Shown here one piece after another: positions 1 through 6,520 of a stretch of DNA of 9,210 nt. The stretch's first letter is position 1. Each line of letters starts with the position of its first letter. The notes beneath the pieces were generated by a model. That model did no database searches. It was given only the letters and a program-made list of their open reading frames with translations, and had not been told where the DNA came from. A program made the position numbers and the translations under genes. Source of the stretch: Rhodoferax sp. (lineage in GTDB: Bacteria; Pseudomonadota; Gammaproteobacteria; Burkholderiales; Burkholderiaceae_C). The stretch covers positions 1 to 9,210 of the forward strand of contig JAJAZK010000197.1 of the NCBI GenBank assembly GCA_026785765.1, given 5' to 3'.

Positions 1-45
1 CGCCTCCAGGCCGCGGCCAAGTCCCTTGAATCGCTTGCTCACCAT
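1..45 (-). CDS. parB: ParB chromosome-partitioning protein, N-terminal fragment (runs off left edge)
   Basis: Only the first 15 codons are present, reading MVSKRFKGLGRGLEA. The K-GLGRGLEA segment is the conserved N-terminal arginine-rich motif of chromosomal ParB/Spo0J proteins, which in the family contacts ParA and stimulates its ATPase. The rest (CTP-binding, helix-turn-helix and dimerisation domains) lies outside the window. The ATG is embedded in the last codons of the upstream hydrolase gene (ATGGTGA), a seven-base overlap that suggests translational coupling; the GTG at codon 2 is an alternative start. parA upstream in the same direction and two parS-like sites in the window support the assignment strongly despite the short fragment. 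Confidence 0.88.
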   Translation of the reverse strand, partial: MVSKRFKGLGRGLEA

Positions 46-614
46 GGGTGCTCCTGTTCATGTTGTTGCCCACACATCGCCTGCAGCCGACGCCAGCCAT
101 CCGGCCACGCGCCCAACCCGCTATCTGCATTGATGTGGCCGGCTTGGCCATAGTCGATGCATTCGGCACCCCAAGCCAGTGCAAATTCTGTGGCCCGACC
201 AAAATTGCAATAGGGATCGTCGCGGCTGGCAAGCAAGGTACTGGGAAACGGCAGGCGCTGCAGTACCGGCGGCCACCAGCTGTGCAGCACGCTTCGCAAG
301 GCTTCTTCGTGCGGGTCACCCGGTGCAACCAGCAATGCGCCTTGCACGCACCCGGTATGCCGCGAATGGGCCGCCCATGCCGCGACCAGATGGCAACCCA
401 GGCTGTGCGCAGCAAATACGACGGGGGTTGCCGAAGCCGCGACATGCTGCAGCACCACCTCTTCCAGGCGCGCAATCCAGTCACCGCGCAAGGGGCGTAT
501 CCAGTCATGTTGCTCGACGCGCAGGCAGCCATGGCCGGACTCCCAAAGGCTTTGCCAATGGCCGGGGCCGGAGTCTTGCCACCCAGGCAGGAGCAACACC
601 GAAACGGCACTCAT
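39..614 (-). CDS. RBBP9/YdeN-family alpha/beta serine hydrolase
   Basis: Small 191-residue alpha/beta hydrolase of the RBBP9/YdeN type. Visible marks are an N-terminal LLLPGWQDSGPGHWQ segment (residues 7-21) that forms the oxyanion-side loop in this family, a nucleophile elbow AHSLG with Ser71, an acidic pair Asp132-Asp133 in the expected place for the catalytic acid, and His160 in AGHIN. The triad therefore looks complete. The length fits the family. The natural substrate of this family is generally unknown, and nothing here defines it. The gene sits between parA (66 bases upstream) and parB (seven-base overlap at its end), so it is probably co-expressed with the partition genes. A role in partition is not implied by the sequence. 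The start used is the ATG at 612-614. Confidence 0.85.
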   Translation of the reverse strand: MSAVSVLLLPGWQDSGPGHWQSLWESGHGCLRVEQHDWIRPLRGDWIARLEEVVLQHVAASATPVVFAAHSLGCHLVAAWAAHSRHTGCVQGALLVAPGDPHEEALRSVLHSWWPPVLQRLPFPSTLLASRDDPYCNFGRATEFALAWGAECIDYGQAGHINADSGLGAWPDGWRRLQAMCGQQHEQEHPW

Positions 615-625
615 ATGCTACAAAC

Positions 626-653
626 ACGATAGCAAAGACGTGTCGCTTGGCAA
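626..653 (-). promoter_or_regulatory. Possible weak sigma70-type promoter upstream of the hydrolase-parB pair
   Basis: On the minus strand, TTGCCA (648-653) and TATCGT (626-631) are separated by 16 bases, giving 5/6 and 4/6 matches to the -35 and -10 consensus. The pair lies in the 65-base gap between parA and the hydrolase. The leader would be very short. The match is modest, and read-through from parA is equally plausible. Confidence 0.22.
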
Positions 654-679
654 GGGGTTGCAAGGCGCAACATGGAACG

Positions 680-1465
680 TCAGAGTGTCGCCAGGCGCGC
701 CACCAGCTCATTGGCAAAAGCCAGGTAGGCCTGTGCACCCTTGGACGCCGGATCAAACACCAAACCTGGCAACCCGTAACTCGGCGCCTCCGCCAGTCGC
801 ACGTTGCGCGGAATCACGGTATCGAAAACCTTCTCCGCAAAATGCGACTTGAGTTGCTCGCTGACCTGCTGCTGCAGGGTGATGCGCGGGTCGAACATCA
901 CGCGCAACAACCCGATCACCGCCAACTCCTTGTTCATGTTGGCGCGCACCTGTTTGATGGTGTTCACCAGGTCGGTCAGGCCTTCGAGCGCAAAGTACTC
1001 GCACTGCATGGGCACAATCACGCCATGCGCGCAACACAGGCCATTGAGGGTCAGCAGGGACAATGCCGGCGGACAATCGATCAGGATGAAGTCGTAGTCT
1101 GCCTCCACCGCAACAATCGCTTCGCGCAGCCGTCGCTCGCGGCGCTCCACCGCGACCAGCTCCACCTCGGCGCCTGCAAGCTCACGGTTGGCGCCCAGGA
1201 TGTCATAGCCAAAACCCGCGCTCGCCAGCTTCTCGCTGGTAACCCGCGCCTGCGCAATGCCACACGACCCGAGCAAGACGTCGTAGATGCTGTGCGGCAA
1301 CTGCCGCTTGTCCACGCCTGAGCCCATGGTGGCATTGCCCTGGGGATCGAGGTCTGCCATCAAGACCTTTTTGCCAACCCGCGCCAGGCCGGCGGCCAGG
1401 TTAACCGTGGTGGTGGTCTTGCCGACGCCACCTTTTTGGTTGGCGACACAAAAGATCCGGGCCAT
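680..1465 (-). CDS. parA: ParA/Soj chromosome-partitioning ATPase
   Basis: 261-residue deviant Walker ATPase that binds the nucleoid in its ATP form and drives ParB-parS segregation. The deviant Walker A motif KGGVGKTT is at residues 11-18 with the signature lysine at 11; the A' motif LMADLDPQGN is around 35-44; Walker B FILIDCPP is at 126-133 with Asp130. The C-terminal part keeps the MFDPR and PRNVRLAEAPSYG signatures typical of chromosomal (Soj-type) ParA. It lacks the N-terminal helix-turn-helix extension of plasmid type Ia ParA proteins, so it is not expected to autorepress through its own DNA-binding domain. An AAGGA ribosome site lies five bases upstream of the ATG. It follows the LysE-family gene by 33 bases and precedes the hydrolase and parB in the same direction. 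Confidence 0.96.
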   Translation of the reverse strand: MARIFCVANQKGGVGKTTTTVNLAAGLARVGKKVLMADLDPQGNATMGSGVDKRQLPHSIYDVLLGSCGIAQARVTSEKLASAGFGYDILGANRELAGAEVELVAVERRERRLREAIVAVEADYDFILIDCPPALSLLTLNGLCCAHGVIVPMQCEYFALEGLTDLVNTIKQVRANMNKELAVIGLLRVMFDPRITLQQQVSEQLKSHFAEKVFDTVIPRNVRLAEAPSYGLPGLVFDPASKGAQAYLAFANELVARLATL

Positions 1466-1498
1466 GTGTTCCTTGCCTGCGTTGGGATCGGGTTCGGC

Positions 1499-2113
1499 TC
1501 AGCGCGAGACCGCCAACTTGATGCCGAAGCCGATCAGAAACAGGCCAGCCAGTTTTTCCAGCATGCGCCCGATCAGCGGATTGGCGCGCATGCGCAGCGC
1601 CAGGTGATGGGTCAGCAACACCACCACCAACCCGTAGGCAAAGGCCAAAATCGCAATCGTGACCGCCATGGCGGCAAAAGTCAGTAGGCCCTGGTGGCGC
1701 ACCGGGTCGACAAACAAGGGGAAAAACGCCATGTAGAACACGATCGCCTTTGGGTTGAGCAAAGTAATCAACATTGCCTGGCGTAAATAATGCCCGGTGC
1801 GGATGTGCAGCACCGGCGCGTCGCCCGCTTTAGCCAACAGCATGCGCAATCCGAGCCACGCGAGGTAGGCCGCACCGAGCCACTGCACTGCATGGAATGC
1901 CGTCGGGGAAGCCGCCAGCAGCGACGCGACGCCAACAACCGCCAGCCACATCAGCACCTGATCGCCGACGATGATTCCACATGTGGCAGCCAAGCCGCCG
2001 CGGATACCGCCTTTGCTGGTGGAGGTGATCAAAGCCAGGTTACCGGGGCCGGGAATCAGCAGAAAAACGATGATCGCGATGACAAAGGCACCGTAATCGG
2101 CAACACCAAACAT
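1499..2113 (-). CDS. LysE/RhtB-family amino acid exporter
   Basis: 204-residue inner-membrane protein of the LysE/RhtB translocator family, which exports amino acids or homoserine-type compounds. The N-terminal signature IPGPGNLALITSTSKGG (residues 20-36) and the LNPKAIVFYMAFFP motif (119-132) are clear. About six hydrophobic segments can be seen, near residues 8-28, 40-65, 70-93, 113-135, 145-168 and 184-202. Length is normal for the family. The substrate cannot be assigned from sequence. The start ATG at 2111-2113 has a GGAG ribosome site six bases upstream. It lies 57 bases after rsmG and 33 before parA, as a cargo gene between the RNA-modification and partition genes. Confidence 0.92.
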   Translation of the reverse strand: MFGVADYGAFVIAIIVFLLIPGPGNLALITSTSKGGIRGGLAATCGIIVGDQVLMWLAVVGVASLLAASPTAFHAVQWLGAAYLAWLGLRMLLAKAGDAPVLHIRTGHYLRQAMLITLLNPKAIVFYMAFFPLFVDPVRHQGLLTFAAMAVTIAILAFAYGLVVVLLTHHLALRMRANPLIGRMLEKLAGLFLIGFGIKLAVSR

Positions 2114-2170
2114 GGAAGGCTCCGCAGTAGTGAGAGCCGAGTTTACTGCCTGGCCTGCCCCGGTCGAGGG

Positions 2171-2836
2171 TCAAACGCCGCTAGCGGGCGCCATCCAGAC
2201 CAGGCAGCGTTGCGCGTCCAGGCCCGGAACCTGCAACGGTTCCACGTGAAACACCTGCACCGCCGCCGACAATGCCGCGAGTTCCTGCTCCGGCAGGCGA
2301 CCCTTCATTGCAATCCAGACGCCACCCGGGTCCAGCGCCCCTGCCGACATCTGGGCGAGGTCGGCAAGCGAGGCAAAGGCGCGCGCTACGACGATATCAA
2401 AGCCTGCGGCAACTGACTCGACCCGGGCCTGCAAACTGCACAGATTCCCCAGTCGCAGACGCAATGCGACCTGCGTCACAAATGCGGCCTTCTCAGCGAC
2501 GGTGTCAACGCAAGTAACTGCAAGCTGAGGGCAACACACAGCCGCCACCACACCAGGCAAGCCGGCACCCGACCCTACATCAAGCAGACGGGCGCCGCGG
2601 CGGCTGCCAGACCGCGCGAGATAACGGCGTAAAGGGGTGATCAACGCCAAGCTGTCCAGCAAGTGGTGGGTGAGCATCTCCTCGCGCGTGCGCAGGGCGG
2701 TGAGGTTGTAGACCCGGCCCCATTTTTCCAGCATGTGCAGGTAGGCCAGCAACTGGTCCAGTTCGAGCGCATCCAAACGGACGCCAAGCGTTTGGGCGCC
2801 CTGCTCCAGCGCCACGCTTACCGCCGCATCATCCAA
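2171..2836 (-). CDS. rsmG: RsmG, 16S rRNA m7G527 methyltransferase (GidB)
   Basis: Class I SAM-dependent methyltransferase that, in characterised members, makes 7-methylguanosine at position 527 of 16S rRNA; loss in other bacteria gives low-level streptomycin resistance. Visible motifs are NLTALR (44-49), HLLDSLAL (58-65), the SAM-binding loop LLDVGSGAGLPG (84-95), the acidic loop CVDTVAEKAAFV (109-120), and ARAFASL (151-157) with MKG (177-179). The start is uncertain. The longest frame begins at a TTG (2834-2836) with a weak GGGG upstream; a GTG at 2813-2815 with GGCGG upstream would give a protein seven residues shorter. The ATG at 2854-2856 is out of frame. A parS-like site lies within codons for FHVE near the C terminus. 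The gene follows mnmG by 42 bases. Confidence 0.95.
   Translation of the reverse strand: MDDAAVSVALEQGAQTLGVRLDALELDQLLAYLHMLEKWGRVYNLTALRTREEMLTHHLLDSLALITPLRRYLARSGSRRGARLLDVGSGAGLPGVVAAVCCPQLAVTCVDTVAEKAAFVTQVALRLRLGNLCSLQARVESVAAGFDIVVARAFASLADLAQMSAGALDPGGVWIAMKGRLPEQELAALSAAVQVFHVEPLQVPGLDAQRCLVWMAPASGV
2238..2253. promoter_or_regulatory. parS-like ParB-binding site inside rsmG
   Basis: The plus-strand sequence GGTTCCACGTGAAACA differs from the widely conserved chromosomal parS form TGTTCCACGTGAAACA only at the first base. It lies in the 3' part of rsmG, where the minus strand encodes F-H-V-E. The nearby parA-parB genes supply the cognate proteins. In the family ParB loads here as a CTP-dependent clamp and spreads. 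Confidence is high because a 15/16 match is unlikely by chance and a second site lies 1.2 kb away. Confidence 0.88.
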
Positions 2837-2878
2837 GGGGCGGCCCCGATCTTCATGCGTCTTCAGTGCGAGGGGGCG

Positions 2879-4876
2879 TCACGCCGGACTCTCGCCACCG
2901 ACCAACGCAGCCGCTTGAGGGCTGCGGCCACGATTCTTTTTCAGGTGCACCAGCAGCAGCGAAATCGCGGCCGGTGTGACACCCGACATGCGCGATGCAT
3001 GGCCCAGCGTCTCCGGTCTTTGGCGCGACAGCGTCTGGCGCGCCTCAAAGCCCAGCGCGCTGACCGCCATGTAATCCAGATCGGCCGGCAAGCGCAGGTG
3101 CTCGAGGTGCGCGATCCGGCCCACCTCGTCCTTTTGCCGGTCGATGTAACCCGAGTACTTGGCCATGGTCTCTACTTGCTCGACCACCGCCGCGGCGAGC
3201 AATTCCTGGGCGTCGCCCGCCTTGGCTTCGTCTGGCGCCGGTGGCAACAGCTCCGGGGCCTGGTAGGCGCCGCCGCCGAGTGACATCAAGGCGGAATAAC
3301 TGACGTCGGGTCGGCGCAGCAAGTCGGCCAGGCTGTATTCGTGCTCGATGGGTTTGCCCAAAACCCGCCGCGCCTCTTCGTCGCCGAGGTTTGCCGGGTT
3401 CACCCAGGTGCTGCGCAGCCGTTCGGTTTCACGTGAAACCGCATCGCGTTTGCGGCAGAACGCGTCCCATTGTGGGTCGCCGACCAAGCCCAGCCGTCGC
3501 CCGGCCTCGGTCAGTCGCAGATCGGCGTTGTCTTCACGCAGCTGCAGGCGGAACTCGGCGCGGCTGGTAAACATGCGGTACGGCTCAGTAACTCCTTTGG
3601 TGATCAGATCGTCGACCAGCACGCCCAGGTACGCCTGGTCGCGCTGCGGCAGCCAGGATGCCTCGCCGCGGCACAACAGCGCCGCGTTGATGCCGGCGAA
3701 AAGTCCCTGCGCCGCCGCCTCCTCGTACCCGGTCGTACCGTTGATCTGCCCGGCAAAAAACAAGCCGCCAATCGAGCGTGTCTCGAAGCTGGCCGACAGC
3801 GCACGCGGATCGAAGTAGTCGTATTCGATGGCATAACCCGGGCGCAGGATGTGAGCGTTTTCCAACCCGGCAATCGAACGCACCAGTGCGTACTGCACAT
3901 CGAAAGGCAGGCTGGTCGAGATGCCGTTGGGGTACACCTCGTGTGTCGTCAGGCCTTCGGGCTCCAGGAATATCTGATGGCTTTGTTTGTCGGCAAAGCG
4001 GTGAATTTTGTCTTCCACACTGGGGCAATACCGAGGTCCCACGCCGTCGATCTTGCCGGTGAACATCGGGCTGCGGTCCAGCCCCTGGCGGATGATGTCG
4101 TGCGTGTGCGTATTGGTGTGTGTGATCCAGCACGGCAATTGCTTCGGGTGCTGCGCGGCCGAACCCATGAAGGAAAACACCGGAATCCGATTCCCAATCC
4201 CACCCGGCATGCCATCCCCTGGCTGCTCGGTGCATTTCGCATAGTCAATACTGCGTCCGTCCAGCCGTGGCGGAGTCCCTGTTTTCAGGCGCCCCTGGGG
4301 AAGACTGAGCTCCTTCAGGCGCGCCGAAAGGCTTGCCGCTGGCGGGTCACCGGCACGACCGGCAGCGTAATTGTTCAGCCCGACATGGATTTTTCCGTCC
4401 AGGAAGGTTCCGGCCGTCAGCACCACGGCACGTGCGCGAAACCGCACACCGAGCTGGGTGACTGCCCCCACCACCCGGTCGCCTTGCACCATCAGGTCAT
4501 CCACCGCCTGCTGAAACAGGGACAGGTTGGGTTGGTTCTCCAGGCGTCGGCGTATCGCCGCCTTGTACAGAACACGGTCGGCTTGGGCGCGTGTGGCGCG
4601 CACGGCGGGGCCTTTGCTGGAATTGAGAATGCGGAACTGGATACCACCCTCATCGGTCGCCGCCGCCATGACGCCACCCAAGGCGTCGACCTCCTTTACC
4701 AGGTGGCCCTTGCCGATGCCTCCGATGGACGGGTTGCAACTCATCTGGCCCAGGGTTTCGATGTTGTGCGTCAACAGCAGGGTCCGGCAACCCATACGCG
4801 CCGACGCCAGCGCCGCCTCGGTCCCGGCGTGGCCACCACCCACAACGATCACGTCGAACTCCTGCGGGTAATCCAT
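2879..4876 (-). CDS. mnmG: MnmG (GidA), tRNA uridine-34 carboxymethylaminomethyl modification enzyme
   Basis: FAD-dependent partner of MnmE that installs the (carboxymethyl)aminomethyl group on C5 of wobble uridine 34 of certain tRNAs. The FAD-binding loop GGGHAGTEAA begins near residue 13. The catalytic cysteine motif MSCNPSIGGIGKGHLV carries Cys47, and RYCPSVEDKIHRF carries the second conserved cysteine near 284. GQINGTTGYEEAAAQG lies around 376-391, and the C-terminal helical domain contains KYSGYIDRQ. Length from this ATG is 665 residues, normal for the family (E. coli about 629). The ATG at 4874-4876 gives the family-typical start MDYPQEFDVIVVGGG; upstream in-frame GTG and TTG codons overlap the toxin gene and are less likely. 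The start is one base after the toxin stop, so translation is probably coupled. A perfect palindromic parS-like site lies inside the gene. Confidence 0.97.
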   Translation of the reverse strand: MDYPQEFDVIVVGGGHAGTEAALASARMGCRTLLLTHNIETLGQMSCNPSIGGIGKGHLVKEVDALGGVMAAATDEGGIQFRILNSSKGPAVRATRAQADRVLYKAAIRRRLENQPNLSLFQQAVDDLMVQGDRVVGAVTQLGVRFRARAVVLTAGTFLDGKIHVGLNNYAAGRAGDPPAASLSARLKELSLPQGRLKTGTPPRLDGRSIDYAKCTEQPGDGMPGGIGNRIPVFSFMGSAAQHPKQLPCWITHTNTHTHDIIRQGLDRSPMFTGKIDGVGPRYCPSVEDKIHRFADKQSHQIFLEPEGLTTHEVYPNGISTSLPFDVQYALVRSIAGLENAHILRPGYAIEYDYFDPRALSASFETRSIGGLFFAGQINGTTGYEEAAAQGLFAGINAALLCRGEASWLPQRDQAYLGVLVDDLITKGVTEPYRMFTSRAEFRLQLREDNADLRLTEAGRRLGLVGDPQWDAFCRKRDAVSRETERLRSTWVNPANLGDEEARRVLGKPIEHEYSLADLLRRPDVSYSALMSLGGGAYQAPELLPPAPDEAKAGDAQELLAAAVVEQVETMAKYSGYIDRQKDEVGRIAHLEHLRLPADLDYMAVSALGFEARQTLSRQRPETLGHASRMSGVTPAAISLLLVHLKKNRGRSPQAAALVGGESPA
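3425..3440. promoter_or_regulatory. parS-like ParB-binding site inside mnmG
   Basis: GGTTTCACGTGAAACC is a perfect 16-base palindrome. Its inner 14 bases, GTTTCACGTGAAAC, equal the core of consensus parS (TGTTTCACGTGAAACA); only the two outer bases differ. It is read on the minus strand as A-V-S-R-E-T within mnmG, a different reading frame relative to the motif from the site in rsmG. parS sites in the gid-par region are known in other bacteria. Confidence 0.88.
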
Positions 4877-4877
4877 A

Positions 4878-5297
4878 TCAGCCACCAATCCATTCGGTCT
4901 TCAAACCCACGACCTGCGCCGCCTGTATCTTCATCTGGTTGGCGCTGACAAACAAGTCCACACCAGCCGCCTGCGCTGTACCAATATGCAGGGCATCGGT
5001 GCCGCCCACATCCGCCAGCCGCATGGCAGCCAGCGCGTTGCGTTCGACCTTGGGTGTCAACGGCAGCACCATCAGGTCCGCAAAGTCCTTCTGCATTTCG
5101 GCCAGTATCCGGTCGTACTCTTCTGTCGGAAACAGGCCGTCACGCCATTGGCGGCTCAGGGCCGAAGCGATTTCAGCCTTGCAATGTGCCGCAGCGGTAA
5201 TCTGGCTGGCCGCCATTTGCAACTGCAGCACCCGTTTTGCGCCTGCCTCCCCGCTGTAGCGCTTGAACAACGCCGACGCATCAAACAGAATATTCAT
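4878..5297 (-). CDS. PIN-domain toxin (VapC-like ribonuclease)
   Basis: 139-residue single PIN domain, the size and fold of type II VapC-like toxins, which are Mg-dependent ribonucleases often acting on tRNA or rRNA. Acidic residues in family positions are Asp6 in NILFDASAL, Glu42 in KAEIASAL, and Asp101 in TDALHIGTA. The usual fourth acid, in an FVSAD-type motif, is Asn120 here (LFVSANQ); Asp114 is the nearest remaining acid, so activity could be altered. The start ATG overlaps the antitoxin stop by four bases (ATGA), the standard toxin-antitoxin arrangement. The stop is one base before the mnmG ATG, so the toxin is probably co-transcribed with the mnmG-par string. Assignment to the PIN toxin family is firm; the RNA target is unknown. 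Confidence 0.9.
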   Translation of the reverse strand: MNILFDASALFKRYSGEAGAKRVLQLQMAASQITAAAHCKAEIASALSRQWRDGLFPTEEYDRILAEMQKDFADLMVLPLTPKVERNALAAMRLADVGGTDALHIGTAQAAGVDLFVSANQMKIQAAQVVGLKTEWIGG

Positions 5298-5500
5298 CGT
5301 TTCGCGGGCGCACGTTGGTATCGCAACGGCTGAAGCGGCCGCTTCCAGCTCGGCGACGTATCTTGCGGCGCCGACCGGGCTGGCACCAACTCGGCCACCG
5401 GTTTCCCATGGCGCAGGATTCGTACGCTCTTGCCCTGCTCCACCAGGTCAATCATGGCCGAAGCGTTGGCCCGAAACTCACTCAAAGGCACCGTCAGCAT
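5294..5500 (-). CDS. Phd/YefM-family antitoxin
   Basis: Short antitoxin partner of the PIN toxin downstream, 68 residues from the preferred ATG. The N-terminal part, TVPLSEFRANASAMIDLVEQGKSV followed by RILRHGKPVAELVPA (these two segments are contiguous), is the Phd/YefM DNA-binding and dimerisation fold. The basic, proline-rich remainder should be the toxin-binding tail. The ATG at 5498-5500 is chosen because an AAAGG ribosome site lies nine bases upstream; an in-frame TTG at 5507-5509 abuts that site and cannot be served by it. The stop overlaps the toxin start by four bases. Family knowledge predicts autorepression by the antitoxin or the toxin-antitoxin complex, supported here by two TGTACA boxes just upstream. 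Confidence 0.88.
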   Translation of the reverse strand: MLTVPLSEFRANASAMIDLVEQGKSVRILRHGKPVAELVPARSAPQDTSPSWKRPLQPLRYQRAPAKR

Positions 5501-5502
5501 TT

Positions 5503-5526
5503 TGTACAACCTTTACGATTTGTACA
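5503..5526. promoter_or_regulatory. Paired TGTACA boxes, probable antitoxin operator
   Basis: Two perfect TGTACA palindromes occupy 5503-5508 and 5521-5526, centre to centre 18 bases. On the minus strand both extend to TGTACAAA, an 8-base direct repeat. TGTACA is the documented core of the E. coli YefM operator, although there the two boxes are 12 bases apart. The distal box touches the -10 element and the proximal box overlaps the gap between ribosome site and ATG, so binding would block transcription. Confidence 0.72.
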
Positions 5527-5556
5527 TTTTAACCACTTTGGGATCAGTCGTGTCAA
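5526..5556 (-). promoter_or_regulatory. Sigma70-type promoter for the toxin-antitoxin / mnmG / par gene string
   Basis: Minus-strand TTGACA (5551-5556, perfect -35) is followed after 19 bases by TAAAAT (5526-5531, 5/6 to the -10); shifting by one base gives TTAAAA at an 18-base spacing. The spacing is slightly long, which suits a repressible promoter. The predicted start near 5519 leaves a leader of about 20 bases containing the AAAGG ribosome site. It is the only strong promoter-like sequence found ahead of the genes on this strand. Confidence 0.6.
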
Positions 5557-5724
5557 GCACGGCAGTGCCGCCACCCTACCCAGCGCTTGGCTGGATCGAC
5601 CAGACCATAACACTGGCGTTTGGAGGCGGCTTGTCCGCTGCAAGACAGAAAGTCAGAGCCAACCGCCCTATGCTCAGCCCGGGATACCACAATGCCCACC
5701 ACCAAGCATCCATCAGAGGCCAGC

Positions 5725-6483
5725 ATGCACATAACTTCGCTCAAGGAAGTCGTCGATGGCACGGAATGGCAACTGCGCTTGGACCTCGCTGCGGCATACC
5801 GGCTGGTTGCCGCGTACGGCATGAGTGACCTGGTTTTCACGCATATCAGCGCGCGCATCCCGGGGCCGGAACACCAGTTCCTGATCAACCCGTACGGCCT
5901 TCTGTTCGACGAGATCACGGCCAGCAGCCTGGTAAAGGTGGACCAGGCCTGCAACAAGCTCAGCGCGTCGCCATTCCCGGTCAACCCGGCTGGTTTCACC
6001 ATCCACAGTGCCATCCATGAGGCACGCGAAGATGCGGGTTGCGTGCTGCACACCCACACCCGCGCCGGCATTGCGGTAAGTTGCCAGCAAGCGGGCTTGT
6101 TGCCGATCAGCCAGCAATCCACCTTTGTGCTGCCGTCGCTGGCCTACCACGGCTATGAAGGTATTGCCATCCGTGACGATGAAAAAGCGCGCCTGCAGGC
6201 AAGCCTGGGCAGCAGCAAGTTCCTGGTGCTGCGCAACCATGGCTTGCTGACGGTCGGGCGCACGGTGGCCGACGCCTTCCTGTCCATGTACACTTTTGAG
6301 AATGCCTGCCGCATCCAGGTCGACGCCATGTCTGGTGGCCAACCGTTGACTGCCGTCGACGGCAGAATCCTTGATGGCATGGCAGAGGTCTACAACACCG
6401 TCACCGTCGGCCAGGGGTCGGCCCTGGTGTGGCCGGCGCTGTTGCGCAAACTCGAGCGCATGGACCCGACGTACAAAAACTGA
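5725..6483 (+). CDS. Class II aldolase/adducin-family protein
   Basis: 252-residue class II aldolase/adducin-head domain, a zinc-dependent fold found in sugar-phosphate aldolases and epimerases and in uncharacterised paralogues. Metal-ligand histidines are visible in HTHTRAG (His109, His111) and RNHGLL (His172). SDLVFTHISARIPG (34-47), FLINPYGLLFDEITASSLVKVD (52-73, a single run) and IHSAIHEAR (93-101) are typical of the long-chain subgroup annotated simply as class II aldolase/adducin family. Substrate cannot be deduced. The ATG at 5725 has AGAGG five bases upstream. An earlier in-frame ATG at 5692 has a poorer site and would add 33 residues. It is transcribed divergently from the toxin-antitoxin pair and has no pathway neighbours here. 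Confidence 0.9.
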   Translation: MHITSLKEVVDGTEWQLRLDLAAAYRLVAAYGMSDLVFTHISARIPGPEHQFLINPYGLLFDEITASSLVKVDQACNKLSASPFPVNPAGFTIHSAIHEAREDAGCVLHTHTRAGIAVSCQQAGLLPISQQSTFVLPSLAYHGYEGIAIRDDEKARLQASLGSSKFLVLRNHGLLTVGRTVADAFLSMYTFENACRIQVDAMSGGQPLTAVDGRILDGMAEVYNTVTVGQGSALVWPALLRKLERMDPTYKN

Positions 6484-6499
6484 GCGCCAATCTCTGCCG

Positions 6500-6517
6500 T
6501 GGCGAACCACGTCGCCA
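6500..6517. terminator. Short inverted repeat between convergent genes, possible weak terminator
   Basis: TGGCGA (6500-6505) and TCGCCA (6512-6517) form a perfect 6-base-pair stem with a 6-base loop, in the 37-base gap between the convergent aldolase and AsmA-like genes. No T-run follows on either strand, so a classic intrinsic terminator is not shown. Confidence 0.22.
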
Positions 6518-6520
6518 GAC

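Noticed and set aside
179..1321. Plus-strand open frame opposite parA and the hydrolase
   Set aside because: It is antisense to parA with intact Walker motifs and to a hydrolase with a complete triad; composition is shadow-like.
4429..4434. Further CACGTG hexamer in mnmG considered as a third parS
   Set aside because: The flanks do not extend the palindrome (CGG CACGTG CGC), so it lacks the GTTT/AAAC arms of parS.
3470..4948. Long plus-strand open frame (492 codons) opposite mnmG
   Set aside because: It is antisense to a fully convincing mnmG, has no recognisable domain, and is a typical by-product of GC-rich third positions.
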